A stretch of DNA of 64,000 bases from Sphingomonas sp. TDK1 (GCF_001650735.1 NZ_LXVY01000044.1:62001-126000); one strand, 5' to 3'. Positions 9,156 to 19,208 are shown, counted from the first letter of the stretch. Translations and numbers: made by a program. The notes: generated from the letters alone by a model not told the origin.

Positions 9156-10406
9156 ATGCGCAAGCCGAAACACTGTCTGAAGCCGTTGCTTCTTTGCCTG
9201 CTGGGCGCGGCGGCCCAGCCCGCGCTGGCCCAGCAGACGCTGCCGCCCGAGCTGCAGGGGGGACCTCCCTCCCAGGTGCCGGTGGCAGTGCAGATCGCGC
9301 GCTGGCACGTGCTCGACGGCGACATCAATTCGCTCACCTTCCGCAGCATCGACCGCCTGTTCACCACCCGTACCGTCGCCCATGCCGGCACGCCGTGGCG
9401 CCTTCCCCGCGCCGACGCGCCGATGGACTTCAGCTATGATTTCGGCGGCAAGACCTATCGCGCCGACGCGTTTCTGGAGCGCACCTACACCAACGCGCTG
9501 CTGATCCTGAAGGACGGCAAGATCGTCACCGAGATCTACCGCAACAACAGCGACGAGACTTCCCGTTTCATCGGCTGGTCGATGACCAAGTCGGTCACGT
9601 CCCTGCTCGTCGGCTGCGCGCTGGCGGACGGGCGGATCACGTCGATCGACGATCCGATCACCGCCTATCTGCCCGAGCTGAAGGGCAGCGGCTATGACGG
9701 CGCGAGCATCCGCAACATTCTCGAGATGCGCTCCGGCGTCGATTATGAGGAGCGGTACGACTTCGCGCATCCGGGCACGGCGGCGCGCAACCATATCGAC
9801 GCGCTGGTCAAGAATGTCGTCCGCTTCGCCGATGCCGCCCGCACGATCAAGCGCGCCCATGCCCCGGGCAGCACCTTCCAGTACAAGACGCTCGACACCG
9901 CCGTGCTGGGCTGGCTGATCGAGCGGGTGAGCGGCACCACCGTCGCCGGCTATACCAGCCAGAAACTGTGGGAACCGCTCGGCGCCGAATATGACGCCTT
10001 CTACCTGATGGACGGGCAGCCCGGTGTCGGCCGCGAATTCAGCGGCGCCGGCTTCAACGCCACGCTGCGCGACTTTGCCAAGATCGGCCAGATGATGCTG
10101 GACGGCGGCAAGGCCAATGGCCGCCAGGTCGTGCCGGCCGCGTGGGTGAAGACGTCCACCGCCGCCTCGACGCCGGCCGATCCCAAGGCGCCCGGCGCCC
10201 CCACCGGCTATGCGATGCAATGGTGGCTGCTGGACAATAGCGGCGCCTACAGCGCGCTGGGGCTGCAGGGCCAGTATATCTATGTCGATCCGCGCTCCCG
10301 CACCGTGGTCGTGAAGATCAGCTATTTCCCGCCGGGACGCGAGGATTCGGCGACCGAGGAAACGGGCGCGTTCCTGCACGCGGCGGCGGCCTGGAACCCG
10401 AAGTAA
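9156..10406 (+). CDS. Secreted serine hydrolase, class C beta-lactamase fold
   Basis: A 416-residue precursor with a clear signal peptide (PLLLCLLGAAAQPALA, cleavage near AQQ). Catalytic motifs of the penicillin-binding/NylB esterase group are present: S142-M-T-K145 (SxxK) and a tyrosine at about 243 (FQYKT). A GLQGQYIYV strand replaces the usual KTG box. Such proteins are esterases, amidases or 6-aminohexanoate-dimer hydrolases rather than antibiotic resistance enzymes. Of several in-frame ATGs, the one at 9156 was chosen because GAGAGG lies six bases upstream. It is separated by 51 bases from a TonB receptor and may process the compound that receptor imports, in the periplasm. Confidence 0.87.
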   Translation: MRKPKHCLKPLLLCLLGAAAQPALAQQTLPPELQGGPPSQVPVAVQIARWHVLDGDINSLTFRSIDRLFTTRTVAHAGTPWRLPRADAPMDFSYDFGGKTYRADAFLERTYTNALLILKDGKIVTEIYRNNSDETSRFIGWSMTKSVTSLLVGCALADGRITSIDDPITAYLPELKGSGYDGASIRNILEMRSGVDYEERYDFAHPGTAARNHIDALVKNVVRFADAARTIKRAHAPGSTFQYKTLDTAVLGWLIERVSGTTVAGYTSQKLWEPLGAEYDAFYLMDGQPGVGREFSGAGFNATLRDFAKIGQMMLDGGKANGRQVVPAAWVKTSTAASTPADPKAPGAPTGYAMQWWLLDNSGAYSALGLQGQYIYVDPRSRTVVVKISYFPPGREDSATEETGAFLHAAAAWNPK

Positions 10407-10457
10407 CGAACTGAATCGCTTAAAAAATACAACAGCGATAGACGTGGGAGAGGAACA

Positions 10458-12665
10458 ATGAAGCACATGTTGCTTGCCGGCGCTGCCCTGATCGGCAGCG
10501 CCGCGGGATCGGCTGCCTGCGCGCAGGACGCTGCCGCCCCGGCGGAGACGCAACCCCAGGCCGAACATTCCGGCCCGCTCGGCGAGATCGTCGTCACCGC
10601 CCAGCGCCGCACCGAAAACCTGCAAAAGGTGGCGGTGGCCGCCACGGCGCTGGATGCGAGTGAGCTCAAGGGCAACGCGGTGACGCGGCTCAACGACCTG
10701 CAGAACGCCACCCCGGCGCTGTCGATCACCGATGCGGGCATCACTGCCGCGGTCAACATCCGCGGCATCGGGCTGGCCAGCAATTCGCCGAACGTGACGG
10801 CGGGCGTCGCCACCTATGTCGACGGACTGTTCCAGCCGCCGATCGTCCAGGCCAACAGCTTCTACGACCTGGCGAGCGTCGAGGTGTTGCGCGGCCCCCA
10901 GGGTACGCTGGTCGGCAGCAACTCCACCGGCGGTGCGATCTTCATCAATTCGCGCAACCCGGATCTGAAGGAGGTGGGGGGCTATATCGAGGGCAGCGGC
11001 GGCAATCGCGGCAATTACGGCGTCGAAGGCGCGGTGAACGTGCCGCTGGCGAGCAATCTGGCGGTACGCGCCGCCGGCTTCGCACGCGGGCACGACAGCT
11101 ATTACGCCGATGTCGGCCCCTTCCATAACCAGGCGGGCAAGCTCGACGAAAAGGGCGGCCGCTTCGGCATGCTGTGGCAGCCGGGCAGCTTCCGCGCGCT
11201 GCTCAAGGTCCAGATCAACGATCGCAACATCGGCGGCTATGCCTATCGCCCGATCGCCGGCACCGAATTCGGGGCCTATCGCGTCGGCGATATCTACACG
11301 CTCAGCTACGATGTGCCGGTGGGCATCCGCGAACATGCCTTCATCACCGGCCTGGAGCTGCGCAAGGAATTTGCCGGCGGCACCGTGCTCCGCTCGGTCA
11401 GCGGCTATCAGAACAAGAAGATCCAGGGGGTCAATGACCTCGACGCCAGCCAGGCACCGGCCAGCGCCGGCGGCGACATCCGCGAGGATTATTATGCGCG
11501 CGAGCGGCAATATAGCCAGGAAGTGAACCTGATCTCGCCGAGCGGCCTGCCGTTCGAATGGATTGTCGGCGGCTATTTCCAGCGCAACGAAATCAAGGTC
11601 CGCATCCGCCAGACCCAGGCGGGCTTCCCGACCGACATCGATCCCGACAATAGCCGCACCACCCTCGGCGTCTTCGCCCAGGCCAGCTACAAGATCCTGC
11701 CGGACGTGCAGCTTCAGCTTGGCGGTCGCTATTCGCACTACAAGGCAAGCGGCGTCGGCACGGTGAATATCGGCGCAGGCATCCCGGGCTTCCCCGCCGC
11801 CGGGCTTCCGGTCTCGGACCTGTCCGGCACGCACCAGGACGGGCGCGTCACGGGCAAGGCGGCGATCAACTGGAATGTGGATCGGGACAATCTGCTCTAC
11901 GCCTTTGCGGCGCGCGGCTACAAACCGGGCGGCTTCAACGCGGTGAACTCCGAATTCCGGCCCGAAATCGTGTGGAATTACGAAATCGGCTGGAAATCCA
12001 GCCTGTTCGATCGGCACGTGCGGACGCAGGTTTCCGCCTTCTACAATGATTATTCGGATTTCCAGTTCGAGATCCTGGAGCCCAGCACCGGGTTCACCGG
12101 GGTGCAGAACCTGTCCAAGGGCACGATCAAGGGCTTCGAGGCGCAGGTTCAGAGCCGGTTCGGCGGGCTGAGCGTTGATGCCAATGTCGCCTATGTCGAT
12201 TCCAGGCTGTCCGGGCTGACGTTCGTCAACCAGCGCAAGATCCCGTCGGCAACGCTCGGCCCGCAATGCCCGGCCGGAACGCCCTCGTCACCGCCGCGCT
12301 GTTTCGATTACGTCCCGGCGATCATCACCACCAATGGCGGGCCCAACCTCTATTCGCCCGATTGGACCTATGGCGGCAGCATTGCCTATGAGGCGGCGCT
12401 GCCCGGCGGCGCGACGCTGACGCCGCGGGTCAACTACGCCTATGTCGGGCCGAAATTCACCTACCTCGCCTATGACCCGGTATCCGATCGGATCGCCGGC
12501 TATGGCCTGGTCTCGGCGCTGATAACCTTCCGGACCGGGCGCTATCACATCGAGGCCTATGGCACGAACCTGGCCGACAAGCGCTATGTGAGCGGCCAGT
12601 ACGGCCTGCGCGAATTCTACGGCGCCCCGCGCGAACTGGGCATTCGGGCCGGCTTCACCTTCTGA
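10458..12665 (+). CDS. TonB-dependent outer-membrane receptor (735 aa)
   Basis: Signal peptide (residues 1-22), TonB-box-like GEIVVTAQRR at about 46, plug domain with VNIRGIG, VEVLRGPQGTLVGSNSTGG, then a beta-barrel ending in GIRAGFTF with the terminal phenylalanine of outer-membrane proteins. It takes up a ligand with energy from TonB-ExbBD; the ligand is unknown. AGGAAC precedes the ATG. It directly follows the secreted serine hydrolase. The gene ends facing the next TonB receptor, with a shared hairpin terminator between them. Confidence 0.93.
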   Translation: MKHMLLAGAALIGSAAGSAACAQDAAAPAETQPQAEHSGPLGEIVVTAQRRTENLQKVAVAATALDASELKGNAVTRLNDLQNATPALSITDAGITAAVNIRGIGLASNSPNVTAGVATYVDGLFQPPIVQANSFYDLASVEVLRGPQGTLVGSNSTGGAIFINSRNPDLKEVGGYIEGSGGNRGNYGVEGAVNVPLASNLAVRAAGFARGHDSYYADVGPFHNQAGKLDEKGGRFGMLWQPGSFRALLKVQINDRNIGGYAYRPIAGTEFGAYRVGDIYTLSYDVPVGIREHAFITGLELRKEFAGGTVLRSVSGYQNKKIQGVNDLDASQAPASAGGDIREDYYARERQYSQEVNLISPSGLPFEWIVGGYFQRNEIKVRIRQTQAGFPTDIDPDNSRTTLGVFAQASYKILPDVQLQLGGRYSHYKASGVGTVNIGAGIPGFPAAGLPVSDLSGTHQDGRVTGKAAINWNVDRDNLLYAFAARGYKPGGFNAVNSEFRPEIVWNYEIGWKSSLFDRHVRTQVSAFYNDYSDFQFEILEPSTGFTGVQNLSKGTIKGFEAQVQSRFGGLSVDANVAYVDSRLSGLTFVNQRKIPSATLGPQCPAGTPSSPPRCFDYVPAIITTNGGPNLYSPDWTYGGSIAYEAALPGGATLTPRVNYAYVGPKFTYLAYDPVSDRIAGYGLVSALITFRTGRYHIEAYGTNLADKRYVSGQYGLREFYGAPRELGIRAGFTF

Positions 12666-12690
12666 TCGGCCTCGGCCGGAAGGCGGCGCA

Positions 12691-12727
12691 CAAAAAAAGG
12701 GGCTCCGGCGGTGATCGCCGGAGCCCC
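12691..12727 (-). terminator. Intrinsic terminator between convergent TonB receptors
   Basis: A perfect 12-bp stem (GGGGCTCCGGCG at 12699-12710 pairing with 12716-12727) closes a five-base loop. For the minus-strand receptor it is followed by seven Ts (the A run at 12692-12698), a textbook rho-independent terminator. It can also end the plus-strand transcript, though with only two Ts on that side. Confidence 0.92.
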
Positions 12728-12743
12728 TTCGCGTTGGGGTTCG

Positions 12744-15700
12744 TCAGAAGTTGCCGCGCAGGATGAACGAGAAGCGACGATCGTTGACGAAATAGGATCG
12801 CGGCGCGGTGGCCGTGGACCCGTTGATATAGGCCTGCTCGGTCTTCACGACCTGGTTGGTCAGGTTCACGCCCTGCACGCCGATCTTGACGTACTTGTTG
12901 ATGCTGTAGAACGCCGAGGCATCGAGCTGCCCGCCCGCCGACTGGAAGATCGAGGTGTACGGGAAGATGACGTCCGCCGCGGTCAGCAGATATTTCGAAC
13001 GCCAGTTATAGGCCGCGCGCAGCGAAACCGGGCCCTTTTCGTAGAAGAGGGTGGCGTTGAAATTGTGCTTCGACAGCCCTTCCAGCGGCAGGTTGCCCGG
13101 CGTGATATTCGAGTTGCCGGACGGGGAACCGCCGTTGAGGAAGGAATTGGGCAGGCCCGAGCTGTCGATATACGAATAGTTCAGGTTGGTGCCCAGGCCG
13201 TTCAGCAAGCCCGGCAGGAAGTCGAAGGTCTGCTGATAGGCGACTTCGACGCCCTTGATCTTGCCATAGCCGTTATAGTTGGCCGGACCGCGGACGATGA
13301 CGTTCTGCGTCACCCCGCCCCCGGTCACCGGCCGGCTGGTCAGCGACTGGTAGAAGAAGTTGTGGATCGACTTGTAGAACACGTCGACCGACAGCTGCCC
13401 CACGCGGCCGAAATACCATTCCGCGGTGGCATCGAACTGCCATGCGGTCGCCGGCTTCAGATAGGGATTGCCCGCCGTCGCGGTGAGCGCACCGCTCGCC
13501 GAGTCGAAGCCCACCTGCAGGAAGTTGCGGATGTTCGCCAGATCCGGACGCGTCATCACCTTGGAAGCGGCGAAGCGGAGGATCAGGTTGTTAGTCAACC
13601 CAAACTTCACATTGGCACTGGGCAGCCAGTAGCCATAGTTCACCCGCGCCACTTCGTTTGTGGTTACACCCGTCGAGAAGTTGCGCAGCGTGTTATAACC
13701 TTGCTCGCCGAGGCGGCAGAGCGCGCTGACCGTCGTGCCGGTGCTGGAGCAGGTTGCCGCAAAACTGTCCTGCGTGCCCGTCTGCTGCTGCGTCGGCGCA
13801 CCGATCGAACCAGCAGACGTGAGATCGCTTACGACATAGCGCAGGCCGACATTGCCGCTGACCCGGACATTGCCGAATACGGGGCCCGGCGACTGGAAGT
13901 TCAGCTGAGCGTAGACGTTCTTGTCCTGCTGCGTGACGTTCTGGATTTCCGACGGGAGATACGGCGTGCCGGCGGCAACACCGCCGCGCGACGCGAGCGG
14001 AGACCAGGGCGTCGTGCTCGCGCCGTTTGCCTGCCACTGCTGGCCAATCTTCTGGAAATAGGCCGCCGACTGGTTGTAGCCGTCGATCAGATCGCCGGTG
14101 TAGAAATAGCCGCCGATCGGCCCCTTCGTTGCCCCGCGGAAGAAGTTGGGGAAGTTGTAGAAGGCGGTCTGCTGCGGCGACTGCGCGAAGGACACCGGCG
14201 TGCCGGCCCACACTTCGCTCAGCGCACCCCAGTTGTAGGTGCTGTAGCGGACATCCGAAGCACGGTCGGCATACCGCGCACCGAACTTTAGGTGAGTCAG
14301 GAAGCTGTCTTCGCCAAACTTGTAGTCGAAGTCCGCCTTGAAGGCGTACTCGCGGCCTTCGCTCTGCTCGAGATGGTCCATCGCCGCGCGCCAGAACTGG
14401 TTCTGCGGGTTCTGAAAATACTGCGCGTCCGACTGCCCCGCCAATGCCGGGTTGGAAGTGCCGAGCACCACCGGCTTATGCGGCGTCACGACCGGCAGAC
14501 TGCCCGTCAGGTCAAGTTCGGAGTCGGCGAAGGTCGAGCCGAACACGGCGAAGTCGGTGTTGTTGTGCTTCGCCTTGGTGTAGTCGGCGTCGAGGTTGAG
14601 CGAAAGGCGATCGCTCAGTTCGGTCTTCAGGTTGAGGCCGTAATCCCAGACGGTATTCTCATCGAGCACCTGGCGCCGCGAAAGCGACTGCTGCGTGCCG
14701 CCGGTGGGGACATAGCAAGGTTGGATGGTGCCATCGCCAGCACAGCGGCTGCCGCCGCCGTTACCCGGCGCCGTGATGTAGCCCGACTGGAACAGGCCCG
14801 ACGAATCGAACTTGTAGTTGGTGGTGGCGCCGACTGCGCACTGCGCGCGAGTCGTGCCGCCCGGGCCGTTGCCGTTAGGCGCGCAGCCGATCGGATAGGT
14901 GTTGTATTCCGAAAGGTCCGGCGCAGTTTCGAAGGTATGCTCGCCCCAGGCATTGGTGGTGTGGGTACGGAGGAACTGCGCGGTCAGGATCGTGCGGTTG
15001 TCGGTGCTCTGCCACTGGGCGGCGATGGCGACGCCGTCGCGCTTGCGGTCATAGTCCTGGCTACGGAACTGGCCGCCGATCGGCGCATAGCGCAGCGACG
15101 CAGGATCGAGCAGCCCATCCGCGCCCGGCGTGCCTGCGGTGCCGCAGGCCGAACCGCCTGCGGGGAGTGTGGTGCTGTCGCCGGTGCCCGGCAACGGATT
15201 GCGGCAGACCAGATTCGTGGTCGAATTGGCCGCGATCGCCTGCTGGTTGTCGCGCGTCTGGAAGTTGGTGACCTGAATGCCGTCCGCGCGGCTGCGGATG
15301 CGCGAATAGGACACATCGCCCAACAGGCCCAACGTACCGATGCCGGTGTTCCAGGTGTTGCTGATCAGCAGCGAGGCCGTTGGCGACCACTTCTTCTCGA
15401 AATCGCCGTAGTTTGCCTCGAGATCGGCACCAATGTGCAGACCCTTGTTGTCGAACGGCTTGCGCGTGTTGAGGTTGACCGTACCCGCCAGACCGCCTTC
15501 GATCATCTCCGCAGTGGCGTTCTTGTAGACTTCCACCGAGCCGAGCAGTTCGGCAGGCACGTCCGCGAAGTTGATCGTCTGGCCGCCGATGCCGGCCGAG
15601 AAAGTGTCGCGACCATTGAACTCGGAACGGACGAAGTTCAGGCCGCGCACGTTCACGCCCGAGCCTTCGACCGAGAAGTGGTCGGGATCGTTCGTGCCGG

Positions 15701-16043
15701 CGAAGCGGCTGATCGTCACGCCCGGCACGCGCTGCAGCGCCTCGGTGACCGAGCGGTCCGGCAGCGCCCCGATGTCGCTGGCCGTGATCGCGTCGACAAC
15801 GGTGTCCGCGTTTTTCTTGATGTTCTGTGCGTTGGCAAGGCTGGCGCGAATGCCGGTAACGACGATCTGGTCACCCTGATCGGCGGGAACGCTGTCGGCA
15901 GGGACCTGCTGGTCTGCAGCCGCGGTTTGTGCCTGGGCGGCACCCATCATGCCGGCGACACACAGCGCGGTGACCGAAGCTCCACGCAAGAAAGATCCAA
16001 TTTTGTTGATATCGCGCAAACGCGCATGCGACGTGTTTCGCAT
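12744..16043 (-). CDS. TonB-dependent receptor, large carbohydrate-type (1099 aa)
   Basis: A 1099-residue receptor with signal peptide (about 19-39, ending AQAQ) and TonB box DQIVVTGIRASLANAQ. The plug has ALQRVPGVTISR, VRGLNFVRSEFNG and VEVYKNATAEMIEGGLAGTVNLNTRKPFD, typical wording of the long receptors that sphingomonads and Caulobacter use for complex nutrients. The barrel ends RFSFILRGNF. No STN domain is present, so it is not a sigma-regulator type. It diverges from the halogenase trio; the 223-base region between them holds operator-like palindromes. In related bacteria such receptors pair with a tryptophan-halogenase-like gene, as here. Confidence 0.94.
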   Translation of the reverse strand: MRNTSHARLRDINKIGSFLRGASVTALCVAGMMGAAQAQTAAADQQVPADSVPADQGDQIVVTGIRASLANAQNIKKNADTVVDAITASDIGALPDRSVTEALQRVPGVTISRFAGTNDPDHFSVEGSGVNVRGLNFVRSEFNGRDTFSAGIGGQTINFADVPAELLGSVEVYKNATAEMIEGGLAGTVNLNTRKPFDNKGLHIGADLEANYGDFEKKWSPTASLLISNTWNTGIGTLGLLGDVSYSRIRSRADGIQVTNFQTRDNQQAIAANSTTNLVCRNPLPGTGDSTTLPAGGSACGTAGTPGADGLLDPASLRYAPIGGQFRSQDYDRKRDGVAIAAQWQSTDNRTILTAQFLRTHTTNAWGEHTFETAPDLSEYNTYPIGCAPNGNGPGGTTRAQCAVGATTNYKFDSSGLFQSGYITAPGNGGGSRCAGDGTIQPCYVPTGGTQQSLSRRQVLDENTVWDYGLNLKTELSDRLSLNLDADYTKAKHNNTDFAVFGSTFADSELDLTGSLPVVTPHKPVVLGTSNPALAGQSDAQYFQNPQNQFWRAAMDHLEQSEGREYAFKADFDYKFGEDSFLTHLKFGARYADRASDVRYSTYNWGALSEVWAGTPVSFAQSPQQTAFYNFPNFFRGATKGPIGGYFYTGDLIDGYNQSAAYFQKIGQQWQANGASTTPWSPLASRGGVAAGTPYLPSEIQNVTQQDKNVYAQLNFQSPGPVFGNVRVSGNVGLRYVVSDLTSAGSIGAPTQQQTGTQDSFAATCSSTGTTVSALCRLGEQGYNTLRNFSTGVTTNEVARVNYGYWLPSANVKFGLTNNLILRFAASKVMTRPDLANIRNFLQVGFDSASGALTATAGNPYLKPATAWQFDATAEWYFGRVGQLSVDVFYKSIHNFFYQSLTSRPVTGGGVTQNVIVRGPANYNGYGKIKGVEVAYQQTFDFLPGLLNGLGTNLNYSYIDSSGLPNSFLNGGSPSGNSNITPGNLPLEGLSKHNFNATLFYEKGPVSLRAAYNWRSKYLLTAADVIFPYTSIFQSAGGQLDASAFYSINKYVKIGVQGVNLTNQVVKTEQAYINGSTATAPRSYFVNDRRFSFILRGNF

Positions 16044-16147
16044 AGTCCCCTCCTCAGAAAGCGTGTGACTCGTTGATCACGACAAGGTTGTCAGGGACGT
16101 ACACCAGATCGCCGCGCGCTTGGCAATGCGACCGCTAACATCGATGG

Positions 16148-16184
16148 AAACGTTTTTGAAAAGACTGTAGCCGTTTTGCAACGG
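16148..16184. promoter_or_regulatory. Candidate operators in the TonB receptor/halogenase divergent region
   Basis: Two short palindromes lie in the 223-base region shared by both divergent genes: AAACGTTT at 16148-16155, with the central CG of LacI-family sites, and CCGTT-TTGC-AACGG at 16171-16184. Position fits control of both directions. No LacI gene is in the window, so this rests on pattern alone. Confidence 0.35.
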
Positions 16185-16266
16185 TATCGGCCCCGTCCCA
16201 AGGAACGGTTTGACAGCCCGCCCGGCTTTGCTGGTAACCCACGCTCCAACGAGAGAGGATGAAGCG

Positions 16267-17781
16267 ATGGGCGGGCAGCAGAGTCTACGCGTGGTGATCG
16301 TCGGGGGGGGCACGTCGGGGTGGATGACGGCGGCAGCGCTTGCCCGTTTGTTGCCAGCGCGTTGCTCGTTGCATCTCATCGAATCCGAAGCGATCGGGGT
16401 CATCGGCGTAGGCGAAGCGACGCTCCCGCACATCCGCAGTTTCGTGGAAAAGCTGGGCATCCCCGAGGCGGATTTCATGGCCTGGACGCGCGGTACGTTC
16501 AAATTGGGTATCGAATTTCGCGACTGGGGCAAGATCGGCGACAGCTACATCCATCCCTTCGGCACGTTCGGCCGCGGCAAGGGCGAGGTGGACTTCCACC
16601 ATTACTGGACCCGGCTTCGCCGTGCGGGCGCGGATGTGCCGTCGCTCGAAGCGTTTTCCTATGCCTGCATGCTCGCGCGCGCCAACCGGTTCGACGTACC
16701 GGCGACCGACCCCGCGCAACTCGCCTCCACCTATGGCTATGCCTATCAGTTCGATGCGCTGCTGTTCGCGCCCTATCTTCGCGCCATTGCGGAGGAGCTG
16801 GGCGCGACACGTACCGAGGGCAAGGTCGTCGAGGTGCTCCGCGACGGCACGAGCGGCAACATCACCGCCGTCCGCTTGGACGATGGTCAGTTGGTCGAAG
16901 GTGACCTGTTCATCGATTGCTCCGGTTTCCGATCGCTGCTCCTCGGCGAGGCGATGAAGGAGCCATTCGAGGACTGGAACCATTGGCTTCCCGCCGATCG
17001 CGCCGTTGCGATGCCGTGCCGCACCGAAACCTCGGTCACCCCCTATACCAGCGCGATCGCCATGCCTGCCGGGTGGCGCTGGCGTATTCCGCTGCAACAC
17101 CGCACCGGCAATGGCTATGTCTTTGCCAGCGCCTTCACCTCGGACGATGCGGCGGCGCAGGCGCTTACACAGGCGGTGGAAGGCGCGCCGCTCGCCGATC
17201 CCCGCTTCCTGCGCTTCCGTGCCGGTCGCCGTCGCCGCAGCTGGGTGAACAACTGCGTGGCGATCGGGCTTGCCAGTGGGTTTCTGGAGCCCCTGGAATC
17301 GACCAGCATCTATCTGGTCCAGCAGGCGATCACCGCGCTTATAGAGCTGTTCCCGGAAACCAGGATCTCGCCGGTCGATCGCGACGAATTCAATCGCCTG
17401 ATTGATCTCGAATATGATCGCATCCGCGACTTTCTGATCCTCCACTACCACGCGACCACCCGGTCGGACTCGGAATTCTGGAACTATGTTCGCACCATGG
17501 CCGTGCCCGACAGCCTAGCCGAGAAGATCGAGCTGTTCCGCCGGGCCGGGCGGGTGGTGAAATATCGGGAGGGGGTGTTCCTCGATGCCAGCTGGATCGC
17601 GGTCTATGTCGGCCAGGGGATCGTTCCGGAAGGCTATGACCCGCGCGCCGACCTGCCGGACAGCGATAGCCTGATGCGCGGCATGCAGGCGCTGCGGGCG
17701 GAAATCGACGCCACCGTCGCGCAGGTACCCGAACACCTGCGCTACATCGACCGGCATTGCGCGATGGCGGCGGCCGCATGA
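16267..17781 (+). CDS. Flavin-dependent tryptophan halogenase family protein (first of three)
   Basis: A 504-residue FAD enzyme. GGGTSGW (13-19) is the dinucleotide-binding loop. GVGEATLP (48-54), the catalytic lysine K79 in GTFKLGIEF, WRWRIP (270-275, the WxWxIP halogenase signature) and LEPLESTS with E344-S345 are all intact. K79 and E346-S347 have these roles in PrnA. The reaction expected is FADH2/O2/halide-dependent halogenation of an electron-rich aromatic, but many members near TonB receptors have unknown substrates. GAGAGG lies eight bases upstream of the ATG. The FAD loop is encoded over a G8 tract at 16303-16310. The stop overlaps the next gene by four bases. Confidence 0.9.
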   Translation: MGGQQSLRVVIVGGGTSGWMTAAALARLLPARCSLHLIESEAIGVIGVGEATLPHIRSFVEKLGIPEADFMAWTRGTFKLGIEFRDWGKIGDSYIHPFGTFGRGKGEVDFHHYWTRLRRAGADVPSLEAFSYACMLARANRFDVPATDPAQLASTYGYAYQFDALLFAPYLRAIAEELGATRTEGKVVEVLRDGTSGNITAVRLDDGQLVEGDLFIDCSGFRSLLLGEAMKEPFEDWNHWLPADRAVAMPCRTETSVTPYTSAIAMPAGWRWRIPLQHRTGNGYVFASAFTSDDAAAQALTQAVEGAPLADPRFLRFRAGRRRRSWVNNCVAIGLASGFLEPLESTSIYLVQQAITALIELFPETRISPVDRDEFNRLIDLEYDRIRDFLILHYHATTRSDSEFWNYVRTMAVPDSLAEKIELFRRAGRVVKYREGVFLDASWIAVYVGQGIVPEGYDPRADLPDSDSLMRGMQALRAEIDATVAQVPEHLRYIDRHCAMAAAA

Positions 17782-19208
17782 GCCTGCGCCGCATCCTCGT
17801 CGTGGGGGGGGGCATGGTCGGTTGGTCAGCGGCCGCTGCCCTGAAGCGCCGCCTCCCCCATCTGGACATCACAATCCTGCCGATCGCGCCGCCCGCCGAT
17901 GCGCTGGCCGACCGTATCGCAAGCACGCTGCCCTCCATCCTCGGCTTCCACAGCGACCTCGGCATCGGGCTCGGCGATGCGGTACTGCGAACCGGCGGCC
18001 AGTATCGCCTCGGTACCTTGTTTCGCGACTGGGTGGCGGGCGCACCGGACTATGTGCATGCCTATGGTCGGACCGGCACGCCGATCGGCGGCGCGCCTTT
18101 CCACCAGTTATGGGCGCGCGCTGCACTGGCGAGCGCCGCCCCGCCGTTCGATACGCTTTCGGTCGCTGCCATGATGGCGCGATCGGGCAGCTTCGTCACG
18201 CCGCAGGCCGACGGACTTCTTTCCGAGCACAGCTTTGGCCTGACGCTCGACATTCCCCGCTACACCGCGATGCTGATGGCGTTCGCCCGCCATGTGGGCG
18301 TGCAGGGACATCTCGGCGAGGTGGCGCATGTCGAGCAGGACGTGCGGGGCGACATCGCGGCCGTAGTGCTGGAAGACGGTGCCCGTATCACGGCCGATCT
18401 CTACTGCGATTGCACCGGGCCTGCCGCCCGTCTGCACGGGGCGATCGCGGTTCCCCGCGAGGATTGGCAGGCTTGGCTGCCCTGCGACCGGGTCGTGCTG
18501 GAAGAGGTGGCAGGCGAAGATGAAGCAGCGCCGATGGAGCGGGTCACGGCAACCGATCATGGCTGGCGCTGGGTTGGTACTCGCCAACGCGGCACCGTCT
18601 ACTGCGCCGCCTTCGGGGCGACAGACGCTAGCGCGGTTGCATTCCGCTCCGGCGCCACGCTGGCGCCCTGGCGCGGGAACGTCGTCGCGATCGGCGATGC
18701 CGCCGTCAGCGTGGAGCCGCTCGAATGGAGCAACCTCCATCTCGCGCACAGCGCCATCGACCGGCTGATCGCAATGCTGCCTGCCGGTCGCCCCCATCCG
18801 CTGGAGGCCGCCGAATATAATCGGCAGGCGCTCGCCGAGGCCCGGCGCGTGCGCGATTTCCTCGTACTGCATTACGCCACCGCCCGGCGTGACACGCCGT
18901 TCTGGCAGGCGCGGGCGCAAACCGGCCTGCCCGATTCCCTCGCACATACGCTGCGGCTGTTCCGCGAGCGCGGCCGCCTGCCTTATTATGAGGAAGAGAC
19001 CTTCGACCGGGAGAGCTGGCTCGCCGTGCTGTTCGGCCAGCACGTGCTGCCCCGCCGTATCGATCCGCTGACCGATGCCGTGCCGCCCGCCGAAGCGGCC
19101 GCCGCCATGACGTCGCTACAACAACGCATCGCGCAGGAGATCGAGCGGGTACCCGCAGCCGCGCGGTTCCGCGCGCTGCAACTGGAACGCCTGCATGAAC
19201 GAGCATAG
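17778..19208 (+). CDS. Degenerate halogenase-family flavoprotein (second of three)
   Basis: A 476-residue paralogue of its neighbours, sharing the N-terminal GGGMVGW loop and the overall domain order. Key residues have changed: arginine R77 stands where the catalytic lysine should be (GQYRLGTLF), the GEATxP motif reads ASTLPS, WxWxIP reads WRWVGT, and the Glu-Ser pair reads E316-W317. It is therefore unlikely to halogenate and may be an inactive partner or have another redox role. It overlaps the flanking genes (ATGA at the 5' end, 14 bases at the 3' end), so the three are translated together. A G9 tract at 17804-17812 encodes the FAD loop. Confidence 0.85.
   Translation: MSLRRILVVGGGMVGWSAAAALKRRLPHLDITILPIAPPADALADRIASTLPSILGFHSDLGIGLGDAVLRTGGQYRLGTLFRDWVAGAPDYVHAYGRTGTPIGGAPFHQLWARAALASAAPPFDTLSVAAMMARSGSFVTPQADGLLSEHSFGLTLDIPRYTAMLMAFARHVGVQGHLGEVAHVEQDVRGDIAAVVLEDGARITADLYCDCTGPAARLHGAIAVPREDWQAWLPCDRVVLEEVAGEDEAAPMERVTATDHGWRWVGTRQRGTVYCAAFGATDASAVAFRSGATLAPWRGNVVAIGDAAVSVEPLEWSNLHLAHSAIDRLIAMLPAGRPHPLEAAEYNRQALAEARRVRDFLVLHYATARRDTPFWQARAQTGLPDSLAHTLRLFRERGRLPYYEEETFDRESWLAVLFGQHVLPRRIDPLTDAVPPAEAAAAMTSLQQRIAQEIERVPAAARFRALQLERLHERA

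Noticed and set aside
9099..12266. Very long open frame (over 1000 codons) on the minus strand
   Set aside because: It is antisense to the serine hydrolase and TonB receptor, lacks any domain, and has the Arg/Ala/Gly-rich composition of GC-rich shadow frames.
12711..16076. Two long plus-strand open frames
   Set aside because: Both are antisense to the 1099-residue TonB receptor, whose signal peptide, plug and barrel motifs are unambiguous.
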